Shown here: piece by piece, positions 56,767 through 64,000 of the stretch
Numbering within the stretch: position 1 is the first letter of the stretch
Layout of the letters: every line of letters begins with the position of its first letter
Source: Niveibacterium umoris
GTDB taxonomy: Bacteria > Pseudomonadota > Gammaproteobacteria > Burkholderiales > Rhodocyclaceae
Direction of reading: 5' to 3'
Length of the DNA: 64,000 nt
NCBI RefSeq assembly: GCF_014197015.1
Contig: NZ_JACIET010000002.1
Span: 1,054,001 to 1,118,000 of the forward strand
Made by a program: the position numbers and the translations under genes
The notes under the pieces: generated by a model
What the model was told of the DNA's origin: nothing
Databases searched by the model: none
The model's input: only the letters and a program-made list of their open reading frames with translations

Positions 56767-56798
56767 GGTTACTTTCTTGTGCCGACAAGAAAGTAACC
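56767..56798. repeat. Hairpin at left end of repeat copy B
   Basis: GGTTACTTTCTTGT pairs with its exact complement around a four-base loop. Confidence 0.85.
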
Positions 56799-57296
56799 AA
56801 AGAAACGGCCCCCGCTTCAACGCCCCTTGCTGCGCAAGGGGTGCCCTGCGCTGCTCGGAACGCCGGGGGCCTGCGGAACTCGCCCTCGCTACGCTCGGTG
56901 CTCGGACAGTCCTCGGCCCCGCCGTGCTGCGCACGTCGGAACCCGGCGCCCCTGTGCTGCTCGGCGTTTCAGAGGGGGTTTGAAAGGCGTCGACGTTTTG
57001 GGGTTGGTGCAATCAGGAAAGCGCGGTTGAACATGTGGTGGCCCTCTCCCGGGATTCCACTGCGCCGCATCCAGGCTGCAGTTAACACACAAGCGTTGCG
57101 CAAACGACGGCTTTAACTTCGGGTCCCGTCGAGAGCGCCGAGTGGCGCAGCGAGGTCGGGGGATCGGCGCGTAGCGCCGACGGCAAGGACTGTCTTAGGC
57201 CCGCAGGGCCGAGTTCCGCAGCCGCGCTACTTTGCGAGCACGCGAGGGAAGTCAGGCGCGCAGAGACTGACCGCGAACGCCGGGCGGCACTCTTTG

Positions 57297-57328
57297 CTTA
57301 CTTTCTGGTGCTGTTGCCAGAAAGTAAG
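57297..57328. repeat. Hairpin at right end of repeat copy B
   Basis: CTTACTTTCTGG pairs with its exact complement (12 base pairs) around an eight-base loop. Confidence 0.85.
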
Positions 57329-57438
57329 ACGCCCGCCGGGGCGGGACCCGGCTTGAAGGGACAAATCGGGGCAATGCGACACTGCCAATCGCGAGAAGAA
57401 ACGTTGGGCTTCGCTGTGCTCAGCCCAGCCTACGGGAC

Positions 57439-58041
57439 TCAGTAGTCCGGGGCGATGTCGAACGCCGGCCAGTCATTGAACTCGTCATGCTGCGCAGCCC
57501 ATTCGCATGGCAGTCTTCCGGCCCAGACGGTGTTTCTTGAACGCACGAGACGCTTCTTGCTGACGCAGAGGCGCATGTCGGCGAGCATAAGCAAGTCCAT
57601 TGCTGTCCAGGTCGGCTTCGTCGGGCTGCACGCAACGCCGGCCGAAATCGTAAGCCGCAAATCCATGGGCGTGAAGCTGAAGTCCTGCACCGCTTGACGC
57701 ACTGCTTCGGCGGCCGCGTACGCTGGCGCAAGGGATAGACCCGGCAGAAGGATCAAAAACTCTTCGCCGCCAAAGCGAGCGGCGTAACTGGCGGTCGGCA
57801 GGCGCGCGGTGATCAGCGACGCAACCGCGTTAAGTGCGACATCTATCGTTTCGTGGCCGAAGCGCTGGTTTGCGTAATGGAGGTGATCGAGGTCGAACAA
57901 GATCAGGGAGCACGGCACGTTCGCGCTGGCATCCGTCGTGAAGCGATCGAGCAAGTGCGTGGCTGCCCGGCGATTCAGCAGCCCCGTCAGTGGGTCGAGC
58001 TCCGCATTGACGGGGCCGTGGGGTTCAAGGCGCATTGACAT
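57439..58041 (-). CDS. GGDEF-domain diguanylate cyclase without sensor domain
   Basis: 200 residues, essentially a lone GGDEF domain: LDPLTGLLNRRAATHLLDR, FDLDHLHYANQRFGH and the active-site FGGEEFLILLPG near residue 100. The motif and metal ligands are intact, so cyclic di-GMP synthesis is predicted. There is no N-terminal sensor; a longer reading frame would only translate two hairpins. The ATG at 58041 abuts a perfect 26-base palindrome, with its only SD-like GGAAAAGG beyond it, so initiation may be hairpin-controlled. ATG 58035 is an alternative. Confidence 0.82.
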   Translation of the reverse strand: MSMRLEPHGPVNAELDPLTGLLNRRAATHLLDRFTTDASANVPCSLILFDLDHLHYANQRFGHETIDVALNAVASLITARLPTASYAARFGGEEFLILLPGLSLAPAYAAAEAVRQAVQDFSFTPMDLRLTISAGVACSPTKPTWTAMDLLMLADMRLCVSKKRLVRSRNTVWAGRLPCEWAAQHDEFNDWPAFDIAPDY

Positions 58042-58067
58042 GCTTTCTGGCTGCGCAGCCAGAAAGC
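58042..58067. promoter_or_regulatory. Perfect 26-base palindrome abutting the GGDEF start codon
   Basis: Thirteen-base arms (GCTTTCTGGCTGC and its complement) with no spacer lie directly 5' of the GGDEF ATG. It could fold in mRNA and hide or space the ribosome-binding site, or be a relic of a dispersed repeat. Confidence 0.55.
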
Positions 58068-58110
58068 CTTTTCCGGAGTTGGAAGGTGTGCGCTGCCATG
58101 CATTGCGGAT

Positions 58111-58133
58111 GTGGGGCTGCCAAGCAGCCCCAC
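58111..58133. terminator. Hairpin downstream of mgsA
   Basis: GTGGGGCTGC pairs with GCAGCCCCAC around a three-base loop, 12 bases after the mgsA stop. No T-run follows on the minus strand, so it is a weak terminator or a transcript-stabilising hairpin. Confidence 0.45.
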
Positions 58134-58144
58134 TCGTACCTCGT

Positions 58145-58525
58145 TCAGGCCACCTCATCCAACAATATCGCCACCGTCAAAAGATGCGCGCTGTTGAGCC
58201 CCGTCGCCAGCGGCACATCATGCACATCGCACACCCGCATCAAGGCCGCTATGTCCGGTTCGTGCGGCTGCGCGGTGAGCGGGTCGCGCAGGAAGATGAC
58301 GAGGTCGATGCGGCCTTCGGCGACCATCGCGCCGATCTGCTGGTCGCCGCCGAGGGGGCCGGAGAGCAGGCCGTGCACCGCGAGGCCGGTGGCTTCGCGG
58401 ATGCGTTTGCTGGTGGTGCCGGTGCCGAGCAGCTTGCAGCGTTCGAGCCGGTCTCGGTGGGTGTGGGCGAAGGCGACGATCTGGTCTTTCTTGCCGTCGT
58501 GGGCGATGAGGGCGACAGTTTTCAT
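58145..58525 (-). CDS. mgsA: Methylglyoxal synthase
   Basis: 126 residues. Converts dihydroxyacetone phosphate to methylglyoxal and phosphate, a glycolytic bypass used when phosphate is scarce. The phosphate-binding GTGTTSKRI lies near residue 34, the loop [14 protein letters not shown] near 55, and the catalytic aspartates in [18 protein letters not shown]. It follows the YbaK gene by 27 bases and is probably co-transcribed. Confidence 0.95.
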   Translation of the reverse strand: MKTVALIAHDGKKDQIVAFAHTHRDRLERCKLLGTGTTSKRIREATGLAVHGLLSGPLGGDQQIGAMVAEGRIDLVIFLRDPLTAQPHEPDIAALMRVCDVHDVPLATGLNSAHLLTVAILLDEVA

Positions 58526-58552
58526 TACGCGTTGTCTCGTTTTCTTGTGTGA

Positions 58553-59038
58553 TCAGCCGGCGCGGATATCGCTCCACGGCACACCGGTGAGGGTGGCGAG
58601 TTGCGTGGGGGCGAGGGGGAATACGGTGAAGGGCGTGCCGGCAGCCGCCCAGACCGTGGTGAAGCGTTGCAGATCGGCGTCGAGCAGCAGGCGTACCGGC
58701 TGCGCGTGGCCGAGCGGGGCGACGCCGCCGATGGCGTAGCCGGTGGCGCTGCGCACGAAATCGGCGTCGGCGCGTTTGAGCTTTTCGCCGACCAGCGTGG
58801 CGACTTTTTCTTCCGACACCCGGTTGTCGCCGCTTGCGACCACGACAATCGCCTGCCCGCTTTCGGCGCCACGAAACACGATCGATTTGGCGATCTCGGC
58901 GACGCTGCAGCCGATGGCGGCGGCCGCTTCGGCCGAGGTGCGGGTGGGCTGTTCGAATTCGACGACGGTGACGTCGATGCCGGCTTCGTGGAGCAGTTGC
59001 TGGGTGCGCAGCGCGGTGGCGTGGGTGGCGGGTTTCAT
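58553..59038 (-). CDS. YbaK/EbsC-type aminoacyl-tRNA deacylase
   Basis: 161 residues. The editing-domain fold is visible in EIAKSIVFRG near residue 48, the catalytic-lysine segment (KSI), ASGDNRVSEEKVA near 70, and GYAIGGVAPLGH near 100. Such proteins hydrolyse mischarged tRNAs, for example Cys-tRNA-Pro (YbaK) or Ala-tRNA-Pro; the shorter ProX group fits as well. It is co-directional with mgsA. Confidence 0.9.
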   Translation of the reverse strand: MKPATHATALRTQQLLHEAGIDVTVVEFEQPTRTSAEAAAAIGCSVAEIAKSIVFRGAESGQAIVVVASGDNRVSEEKVATLVGEKLKRADADFVRSATGYAIGGVAPLGHAQPVRLLLDADLQRFTTVWAAAGTPFTVFPLAPTQLATLTGVPWSDIRAG

Positions 59039-59080
59039 GCTTCGGTGACAACAAACATCGGGGCGGGGCCGGATACAAGA

Positions 59081-59105
59081 AGGGCCACGCTTTCGGCGTG
59101 GCCCT
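59081..59105 (-). terminator. Rho-independent terminator of ilvD
   Basis: AGGGCCACGC pairs with GCGTGGCCCT around a five-base loop. On the minus strand a T-rich stretch (CTTCTTGT) follows. It lies seven bases after the ilvD stop. Confidence 0.75.
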
Positions 59106-59111
59106 GTGCGC

Positions 59112-60974
59112 TTAGCGTTTGAGTTGTGTGAGATCGCGCACCGCGCCCGTATCGGCGCTGGTGGTCATCGCGGCATATGCCTGCAGCGCTTGCGACACGT
59201 GGCGAACGCGGTTGGCGGGCTGCCAGGCCTTGTCGCCGAGCGCCTCCATCGCTGCCTGCCGGCGCACCAGTTCTTCATCGCTGACCGCCAAGTGGATGCG
59301 GCGGTTCGGGATGTCGATCTCGATCGTGTCGCCGTCCTGCACCAGGCCGATCGCGCCGCCCATCGCCGCTTCCGGTGACGCATGGCCGATCGACAGGCCC
59401 GAGGTGCCGCCGGAGAAGCGGCCGTCGGTGAGCAGGGCGCATTGCTTGCCCAGCCCACGGCTCTTCAGGTAGCTGGTGGGGTAGAGCATCTCCTGCATGC
59501 CGGGGCCGCCCTTGGGGCCTTCGTAACGGATCACGACGACATGGCCGGCCTGTACCTTTTCCGACAGGATGCCCTCCACCGCGTCTTCCTGGCTTTCGAA
59601 CACCATGGCGGTGCCGGTGAAGGTCCAGATCGACTCGTCGACGCCGGCGGTCTTCACGATGCAGCCCTTTTCGGCGATGTTGCCGGTCAGCACGGCGAGG
59701 CCGCCGTCCTTGGAGTAGGCGTTCTTCACGTCGCGGATGCAGCCGGCGGTGCGATCCAGGTCGAGTTCGGTGAAGCGCTTGTCCTGGCTGAAGGCAACCT
59801 GGGTCGGCACGCCGCCGGGCGCGGCGAGGTAGAAGTTGAACACATCGGTGCCGTGCGCGTGCATCACGTCCCAGGTGTCGAGCGCGCCGCCCAGCGTCTT
59901 GCTGTGCACGGTGTGGCACTCGCGGTGCAGCAGTCCGCCGCGCGCGAGCTCGCCGAGGATGCCCATCACGCCGCCGGCGCGGTGCACATCCTCGATGTGG
60001 TACTTGTCGGTCATCGGCGCGACCTTGCACAGGCAGGGCACCTTGCGCGAGATGCGGTCGATGTCCTTCATCGTGAAGTTAACCTGCGCCTCGTGCGCTG
60101 CTGCGAGCAGGTGCAGCACGGTGTTGGTCGAGCCCCCCATCGCGACATCCAGTGCCACCGCGTTCTCGAAGGCTTCGAAGGTCGCGATCGAACGCGGCAG
60201 CACAGAGGCGTCGTCGTGCTCGTAGTACTTGCGTGCAATCTCGACCGCAAGGCGCCCGGCGCGCAGGAACAGCTGCTTGCGGTCGGCGTGCGTCGCGACG
60301 ATGGTGCCGTTGCCCGGCAGCGACAGACCCAGCGCTTCGGTGAGGCAGTTCATCGAGTTGGCGGTGAACATGCCCGAGCAAGAGCCGCAGGTCGGGCAGG
60401 CCGAACGCTCGACTTCTTCGACCTCGGCGTCGGAGATGTTCTTGTCGGCCGCCTTGACCATCGCATCGACCAGATCGAGTTTGATGACCTTCTGGCCGGC
60501 CGGGTCGGCTACCGTGACCTTGCCCGCTTCCATCGGGCCGCCGGAGACGAACACCGTCGGGATGTTCAGCCGCAGCGCGGCCATCAGCATCCCCGGGGTG
60601 ATCTTGTCGCAGTTGCTGATGCACACCAGCGCGTCGGCGCAGTGGGCATTGACCATGTACTCGACCGAGTCGGCGATCAGGTCGCGGCTGGGCAGCGAAT
60701 ACAGCATGCCGCCGTGGCCCATCGCGATGCCGTCGTCGACGGCGATGGTGTTGAATTCCTTGGCGACGCCGCCGGCGGCTTCGATTTCGCGCGCGACCAT
60801 CTGGCCGAGGTCCCTGAGGTGGACGTGGCCGGGCACGAATTGCGTGAAGCTGTTGGCGATGGCGATGATCGGCTTGCCGAAGTCGCCGTCCTTCATGCCG
60901 GTGGCGCGCCACAGGGCGCGCGCGCCGGCCATGTTGCGGCCGTGGGTCGTGGTGCGGGAACGATAGGCAGGCAT
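59112..60974 (-). CDS. ilvD: Dihydroxy-acid dehydratase
   Basis: 620 residues, the E. coli-like long form. Dehydrates dihydroxyacids to the 2-oxo acids that precede valine and isoleucine, and feeds leucine synthesis. The iron-sulfur cysteines are in [12 protein letters not shown] near residue 122 and [19 protein letters not shown] near 195. The C-terminal [19 protein letters not shown] contains the active-site serine. ATG 60974 begins the invariant [20 protein letters not shown] leader for branched-chain control was not seen upstream. Confidence 0.97.
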   Translation of the reverse strand: MPAYRSRTTTHGRNMAGARALWRATGMKDGDFGKPIIAIANSFTQFVPGHVHLRDLGQMVAREIEAAGGVAKEFNTIAVDDGIAMGHGGMLYSLPSRDLIADSVEYMVNAHCADALVCISNCDKITPGMLMAALRLNIPTVFVSGGPMEAGKVTVADPAGQKVIKLDLVDAMVKAADKNISDAEVEEVERSACPTCGSCSGMFTANSMNCLTEALGLSLPGNGTIVATHADRKQLFLRAGRLAVEIARKYYEHDDASVLPRSIATFEAFENAVALDVAMGGSTNTVLHLLAAAHEAQVNFTMKDIDRISRKVPCLCKVAPMTDKYHIEDVHRAGGVMGILGELARGGLLHRECHTVHSKTLGGALDTWDVMHAHGTDVFNFYLAAPGGVPTQVAFSQDKRFTELDLDRTAGCIRDVKNAYSKDGGLAVLTGNIAEKGCIVKTAGVDESIWTFTGTAMVFESQEDAVEGILSEKVQAGHVVVIRYEGPKGGPGMQEMLYPTSYLKSRGLGKQCALLTDGRFSGGTSGLSIGHASPEAAMGGAIGLVQDGDTIEIDIPNRRIHLAVSDEELVRRQAAMEALGDKAWQPANRVRHVSQALQAYAAMTTSADTGAVRDLTQLKR

Positions 60975-61197
60975 GGGTTCACTCCGAAAGATGGCGCATG
61001 TCGCGCCCGGTGGCGGTGCGTGTCGCACTTCCCCCGATACAATTCAGCCTTTCCGGAACGCGGGCTCGGCTGCCTTCGTGCCGAGCGCCGGGGATGTCCG
61101 GCGGTCAGCGCGATGCGGCGGCCGGAAACCTGAGGTGGGTCGCACCGCCTCGCATCCGACGTAAACACTTAATTCTAGCGAAACTGGACGTCTTTCA

Positions 61198-62052
61198 ATG
61201 CTTGTTCATCCGCAGTTCGATCCGATCGCCGTTTCTCTGGGCCCGCTGGCGGTGCGCTGGTACGGGCTGATGTATCTGGCGGCCTTCATCATGTTCGTCA
61301 CGCTGGGCAAGTGGCGGGCGAAGAACGGTCCGATCACCGGCTGGACCGAGAAGGACCTCGACGATCTGCTGTTCTGGGGCGTGCTGGGCGTGGTGCTGGG
61401 GGGGCGGCTCGGCTATGTGCTGTTCTACAAGCCGGCCTACTACTTCAGCCATCCTGGCGAGATCCTCGCGGTCTGGCAGGGCGGGATGAGCTTTCACGGC
61501 GGTTTCCTCGGCGTTCTGGTTGCGCTGTGGTTCTTCGGCCGCAAGACCGGGCGCAGCTTCCTGCAAGTGGGTGACTTCGTGGCACCCCTGGTGCCGCTGG
61601 GTCTCGCCGCCGGGCGCCTGGGCAACTTCATCAACGGCGAGTTGTGGGGCCGCATCACTTCGCCGGATGCCTGGTGGGCGATGGCGTTTCCGCAGGCGGC
61701 CAACGAAGACCGCGCCGCTGCGCTGCTCGACCCGGCGCTCATGACCCAGCTTGCGCAACTCGGTGCCTTGCCGCGCCACGCCTCGCAGCTCTACCAGTTC
61801 TCGCTTGAGGGGGTGTCGCTGTTCGTGATCCTGTGGCTGCTGTCGAAGAAGCCGCGCCCGGTCGGGTTCATGGGCGCAAGTTTCCTGATCGGCTATGGCG
61901 CGTTCCGCTTCATCGCCGAATTCGCGCGCCAGCCGGATGACTTCCTCGGCTTGCTCGCCGGACACATGTCGATGGGGCAGTGGCTGAGCCTGCCGATGAT
62001 CCTGATCGGCGGCGTCGTGATGGCGTTGAGTCTGAAGGGCAAGCTGCGCTGA
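61198..62052 (+). CDS. lgt: Prolipoprotein diacylglyceryl transferase
   Basis: 284 residues with about seven membrane helices. Transfers diacylglyceryl from phosphatidylglycerol to the lipobox cysteine of pre-lipoproteins, so it acts on the lipoproteins seen in this window. The signature [14 protein letters not shown] lies near residue 139, HGGFLGV near 100, and the catalytic region [11 protein letters not shown] near 20. The 223 bases upstream, shared with ilvD, hold both promoters. Confidence 0.97.
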   Translation: MLVHPQFDPIAVSLGPLAVRWYGLMYLAAFIMFVTLGKWRAKNGPITGWTEKDLDDLLFWGVLGVVLGGRLGYVLFYKPAYYFSHPGEILAVWQGGMSFHGGFLGVLVALWFFGRKTGRSFLQVGDFVAPLVPLGLAAGRLGNFINGELWGRITSPDAWWAMAFPQAANEDRAAALLDPALMTQLAQLGALPRHASQLYQFSLEGVSLFVILWLLSKKPRPVGFMGASFLIGYGAFRFIAEFARQPDDFLGLLAGHMSMGQWLSLPMILIGGVVMALSLKGKLR

Positions 62053-62059
62053 GATCGAA

Positions 62060-62081
62060 AACGGGGGCCGCGGCCCCCGTT
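62060..62081. terminator. Palindromic terminator-like hairpin after lgt
   Basis: A perfect 22-base palindrome (11-base arms, AACGGGGGCCG and its complement) lies between the converging lgt and SYLF genes. Flanking A/T tracts are short, but the position supports a terminator role for both. Confidence 0.65.
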
Positions 62082-62098
62082 GCAGTCTTGCGCCGGGC

Positions 62099-62671
62099 TC
62101 AATTCAATTCGTCGTAACGGTAGTACTTGGTGGCCTTGGCGGTGAGTTCGAGCGCCAGGCCGTCGCCCTGCAGCTGGTAGATCCACACGCCGTCGGCGAC
62201 GGCAAAGGCCCCGGCATAGGCGCCGCCGCTTCGCTTGTATTTTGCCGTCGCGTTGGCCTGGCCCGAGGTTTCGAAACTGCCGGACATGAACTTTCTGAGC
62301 TTGTCTTCATCCCGGAACACCCAGACCTGGGAGAACTTCTTGACGCCCATGCCGAGGCCGGCCTGAACCTCGACCATCTTCAGGAACACTTCCTTGCCCG
62401 ACTTGTCGTAGGCGATGCCCTTGCCGGATCCGCCGCCAGCGACCAGGATCTTCATGCCGAAGTTGTTGAGGACCGCGTAACCGGCCGCACCGGCGATCGT
62501 CGATTTCGATGATGGCTGGCTCCTGTAGAGCCTGTTCAAGGTGCTTTTGACGTCCTTGCGGATCGTGGCGCGTTCCTTCTCCTTTTCTTTCGGGCTCATC
62601 TCCGCGTGGGCGAAGGCGGGCGCTAGGCCCAGCAGCAACAGCAGGGCGAGGCCGATCGAGCGTGATCGCAT
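62099..62671 (-). CDS. SYLF/YSC84-like lipid-binding domain protein
   Basis: 190 residues, exported by a signal peptide (LALLLLLGLAPAFAHA). The mature part has the SYLF-type arrangement: STIAGAAGYAVLNNFGMKI, GGGSGKGIAYD, GLGMGVKKFSQVWVF and AYAGAFAVADGVWIYQL. SYLF domains bind phosphoinositides or other anionic lipids in eukaryotes; bacterial members are periplasmic with unknown role. A charged stretch (SPKEKEKERATIRKD) follows the signal. It is a single-gene unit. Confidence 0.82.
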   Translation of the reverse strand: MRSRSIGLALLLLLGLAPAFAHAEMSPKEKEKERATIRKDVKSTLNRLYRSQPSSKSTIAGAAGYAVLNNFGMKILVAGGGSGKGIAYDKSGKEVFLKMVEVQAGLGMGVKKFSQVWVFRDEDKLRKFMSGSFETSGQANATAKYKRSGGAYAGAFAVADGVWIYQLQGDGLALELTAKATKYYRYDELN

Positions 62672-62799
62672 GGGCGTACTCCTAGTTGACGCGAAGCGGA
62701 AACCCGATGGTGCGCCGGCGCGCGCCAGAACGCCATCGTCCGGCCACGTGCCTGGCGGCGCGGCGCGGACGGCCGCTGCAAAGCCAATGTATCGTTATG

Positions 62800-62811
62800 T
62801 GGCAATTGCCA
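62800..62811. promoter_or_regulatory. 12-base palindrome upstream of the efflux adaptor gene
   Basis: TGGCAATTGCCA is fully symmetric and lies 94 bases before the ATG at 62905, among AT-rich sequence that could hold the promoter. TetR-type repressors of RND pumps use palindromes in this place; the link is inferred. Confidence 0.4.
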
Positions 62812-62816
62812 TAAAG

Positions 62817-62845
62817 CCCGCGAGGGGTAACGGTATCCTCGCGGG
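62817..62845. promoter_or_regulatory. Hairpin in the efflux adaptor leader
   Basis: CCCGCGAGG pairs with CCTCGCGGG around an 11-base loop, five bases after the 12-base palindrome. No T-run follows, so it is a leader hairpin or operator rather than a terminator. Confidence 0.4.
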
Positions 62846-62904
62846 GTTGATCATCCTGCCCGTAGTCTGAATCCGAAATGAAGTCACGCCCCGGAGTGTT
62901 TCCA

Positions 62905-64000
62905 ATGTCGCGTTTCGTTGCCCTCCTTGCTGCAGCCCTGTTGGGTGCAACGCTGGCCGCCTGCAGCCCGAACAAGAACGACGCCGCAGCGGCTGCAAAG
63001 CAGTCGGCGGCGCAGCGTCTGCTAATCGCGGCCGAAGACGTGCGCCGTGTGGAAAGCGCCTTGCACGCGGGCGGCCCGGTGCTGACCGGCTCGCTGCAGC
63101 CCGAGCGCCGCGCCGACTTGCGTGCCGAGGTCTCCACCACCGTGCTGCAGGTGTTGCGCGACAACGGTGATGTGGTGCGCCGTGGCGAATTGCTGGTGCG
63201 GCTGGACGACACCTCGATCCGCGACAGCCTGTCGTCGGCCGAGGAGGCGGCGCGTGCCGCCGAGCGCTCGGTGGATCAGTCAGAGCGGCAGTTCAAGCGG
63301 CTGATCACGCTGCAGGGGCAGGGCATGAGTTCGACCCAGTCGGTGGAAGACGCCGAGGCACGCCGCAACCAGGCGCAGAGCGATCTGGCCGCAGCGCGTG
63401 CGCGGGTCGTCGCTGCGCGCCAGCAGCTGCAGCGCACCGAAGTGCGCGCCCCCTTCGATGGCGTCGTGAGTGACCGCAAGGTTTCTGCAGGCGACACCGC
63501 ACAGGTGGGCAAGGAGCTGCTCAAGGTCATCGACCCGGCCAGCATGCGCTTTGAAGGTCTGGTGTCGGTCGAGCGGGTGGCCGATCTGAAGGCCGGCCAG
63601 GTGGTTCACTTCCGTGTCGCAGGTGCCGAACGGGCGACCTTCTCGGGTCGTCTGCAGCACATTGCGCCGAGCGCCGATGAGGTCACGCGCCAGGTGTCAG
63701 TGCGAGTGGCTGTGGAAGGCGATGTGCCGCGCGTGGCCGGCCTGTACGCCGAGGGCCAGGTGGTGACGTCGGGCGAAGCCGTGCCGATGCTGCCGGAGGC
63801 ATCGCTGGTGCGCGAGGCTGACCACGTGTACGCCTGGCGCATCAATGGCGACAAGCTGGCGAAGGTGGCCCTCACGCTGGGCGAACGCGATGCCCGCAGT
63901 GGCTTGTGGGTGGTGCGCAGCGGGCTTGCGGCAGGCGATGAAGTGCTGCGCGCACCGAGTTCCGGGCTGGTCGATGGTCAGGCCTTTGAGCGCGTGGCGG
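62905..64000 (+). CDS. RND efflux pump periplasmic adaptor (membrane fusion protein), 3' end cut by window
   Basis: About 365 residues visible, no stop before the window edge. The signal peptide ends in lipobox TLAACSP, so it is a lipoprotein. The lipoyl halves are ADLRAEVSTTVLQVLRDNGD near residue 70 and QLQRTEVRAPFDGVVSDRKV near 180, with a coiled-coil hairpin between them (for example ERQFKRLITLQGQGMSSTQS). A beta-barrel domain follows. It links an RND inner-membrane pump, expected downstream, to an outer-membrane channel. ATG 62905 has CGGAG upstream; ATG 62878 is in frame. Confidence 0.92.
   Translation, partial: MSRFVALLAAALLGATLAACSPNKNDAAAAAKQSAAQRLLIAAEDVRRVESALHAGGPVLTGSLQPERRADLRAEVSTTVLQVLRDNGDVVRRGELLVRLDDTSIRDSLSSAEEAARAAERSVDQSERQFKRLITLQGQGMSSTQSVEDAEARRNQAQSDLAAARARVVAARQQLQRTEVRAPFDGVVSDRKVSAGDTAQVGKELLKVIDPASMRFEGLVSVERVADLKAGQVVHFRVAGAERATFSGRLQHIAPSADEVTRQVSVRVAVEGDVPRVAGLYAEGQVVTSGEAVPMLPEASLVREADHVYAWRINGDKLAKVALTLGERDARSGLWVVRSGLAAGDEVLRAPSSGLVDGQAFERVA

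Larger units (their letters stand above)
56741..57349. repeat. 0.6 kb composite dispersed repeat, copy B (inverted relative to copy A)
   Basis: Opens with CAAGCCGGGTCCCGCC and closes with GGGGCGGGACCCGG. It matches the reverse complement of 26163-26803 through both halves and, more weakly, the core (56997-57120). Hairpins lie at both ends (56767-56798 and 57297-57328). Blocks TGCGGAACTCG..ACAGTCCTCG and GGACTGTC..GAGTTCCGCA appear in mirrored order. No coding frame looks real. The rest of 56611-57438 is non-coding; 57403-57435 carries a short GTTGGGC/GCCCAGC-type palindrome. Confidence 0.8.

Noticed and set aside
59382-61133. Long plus-strand frame opposite ilvD
   Set aside because: Antisense shadow; ilvD has intact iron-sulfur and active-site motifs on the minus strand.

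Overview
The window is GC-rich (about two thirds G+C by eye) and gene-dense, with short overlaps between co-directional genes. It looks like chromosome from a betaproteobacterium, most likely Rhodocyclales. The reasons are the ribE-ribBX-ribH-nusB order, a PEP-CTERM protein, the long UrtB form, type-2 LeuA, HDOD proteins, and the family resemblance of most proteins. The genus is inferred, not shown. I saw no rRNA, tRNA, CRISPR array, prophage or transposase.

Layout. 1-650: 3'-truncated sugar ABC permease. 783-1397: PEP-CTERM protein. 1639-4908: riboflavin operon (ribE, ribBX, ribH, nusB, acetyltransferase). 5052-11760: a large BvgS-like hybrid kinase, an acyltransferase and a PAS kinase. 11928-19270: housekeeping genes (threonine ammonia-lyase, RlmL-like methyltransferase, HemJ, epimerase-like protein, ferredoxin reductase, HDOD protein, zinc ribbon, cytochrome c). 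19474-21502: leuA behind two leucine-rich leader ORFs. 21637-24724: MFS transporter, acetyltransferase and second HDOD protein.

24802-33074 is a urease operon on the minus strand, read in the order ureD, ureA, orf, acetyltransferase, ureB, ureC, acetyltransferase, ureE, acetyltransferase, ureF, a 0.6 kb repeat, ureG, ureJ. 33234-34064 is queF. 34892-41209 is the complete urea ABC transporter urtABCDE, with an unknown gene between urtD and urtE. Urea import and hydrolysis are thus encoded almost side by side on the same strand. 41413-46660 holds a diguanylate cyclase, a PEP-CTERM pseudogene, nudC, a duplicated pair of acid-shock-like secreted peptides behind PmrA-type CTTAA repeats, and a LuxR-type response regulator. 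46653-50084 is an unusual histidine kinase with an NCS1 permease-like sensor region. 50268-56610 holds a chemoreceptor, a glycosidase-like lipoprotein, a serine hydrolase and an ECF sigma/zinc-finger pair. 56741-57349 is a second, inverted copy of the repeat in the urease operon. 57439-64000 holds a GGDEF protein, mgsA, a YbaK protein, ilvD, lgt, a SYLF protein and the start of an RND efflux adaptor gene.

The most unusual items are the permease-like kinase close to the urea genes, the tandem leucine leaders, the PmrA-like promoter duplication, the three acetyltransferase genes inside the urease operon, and the paired composite repeats.
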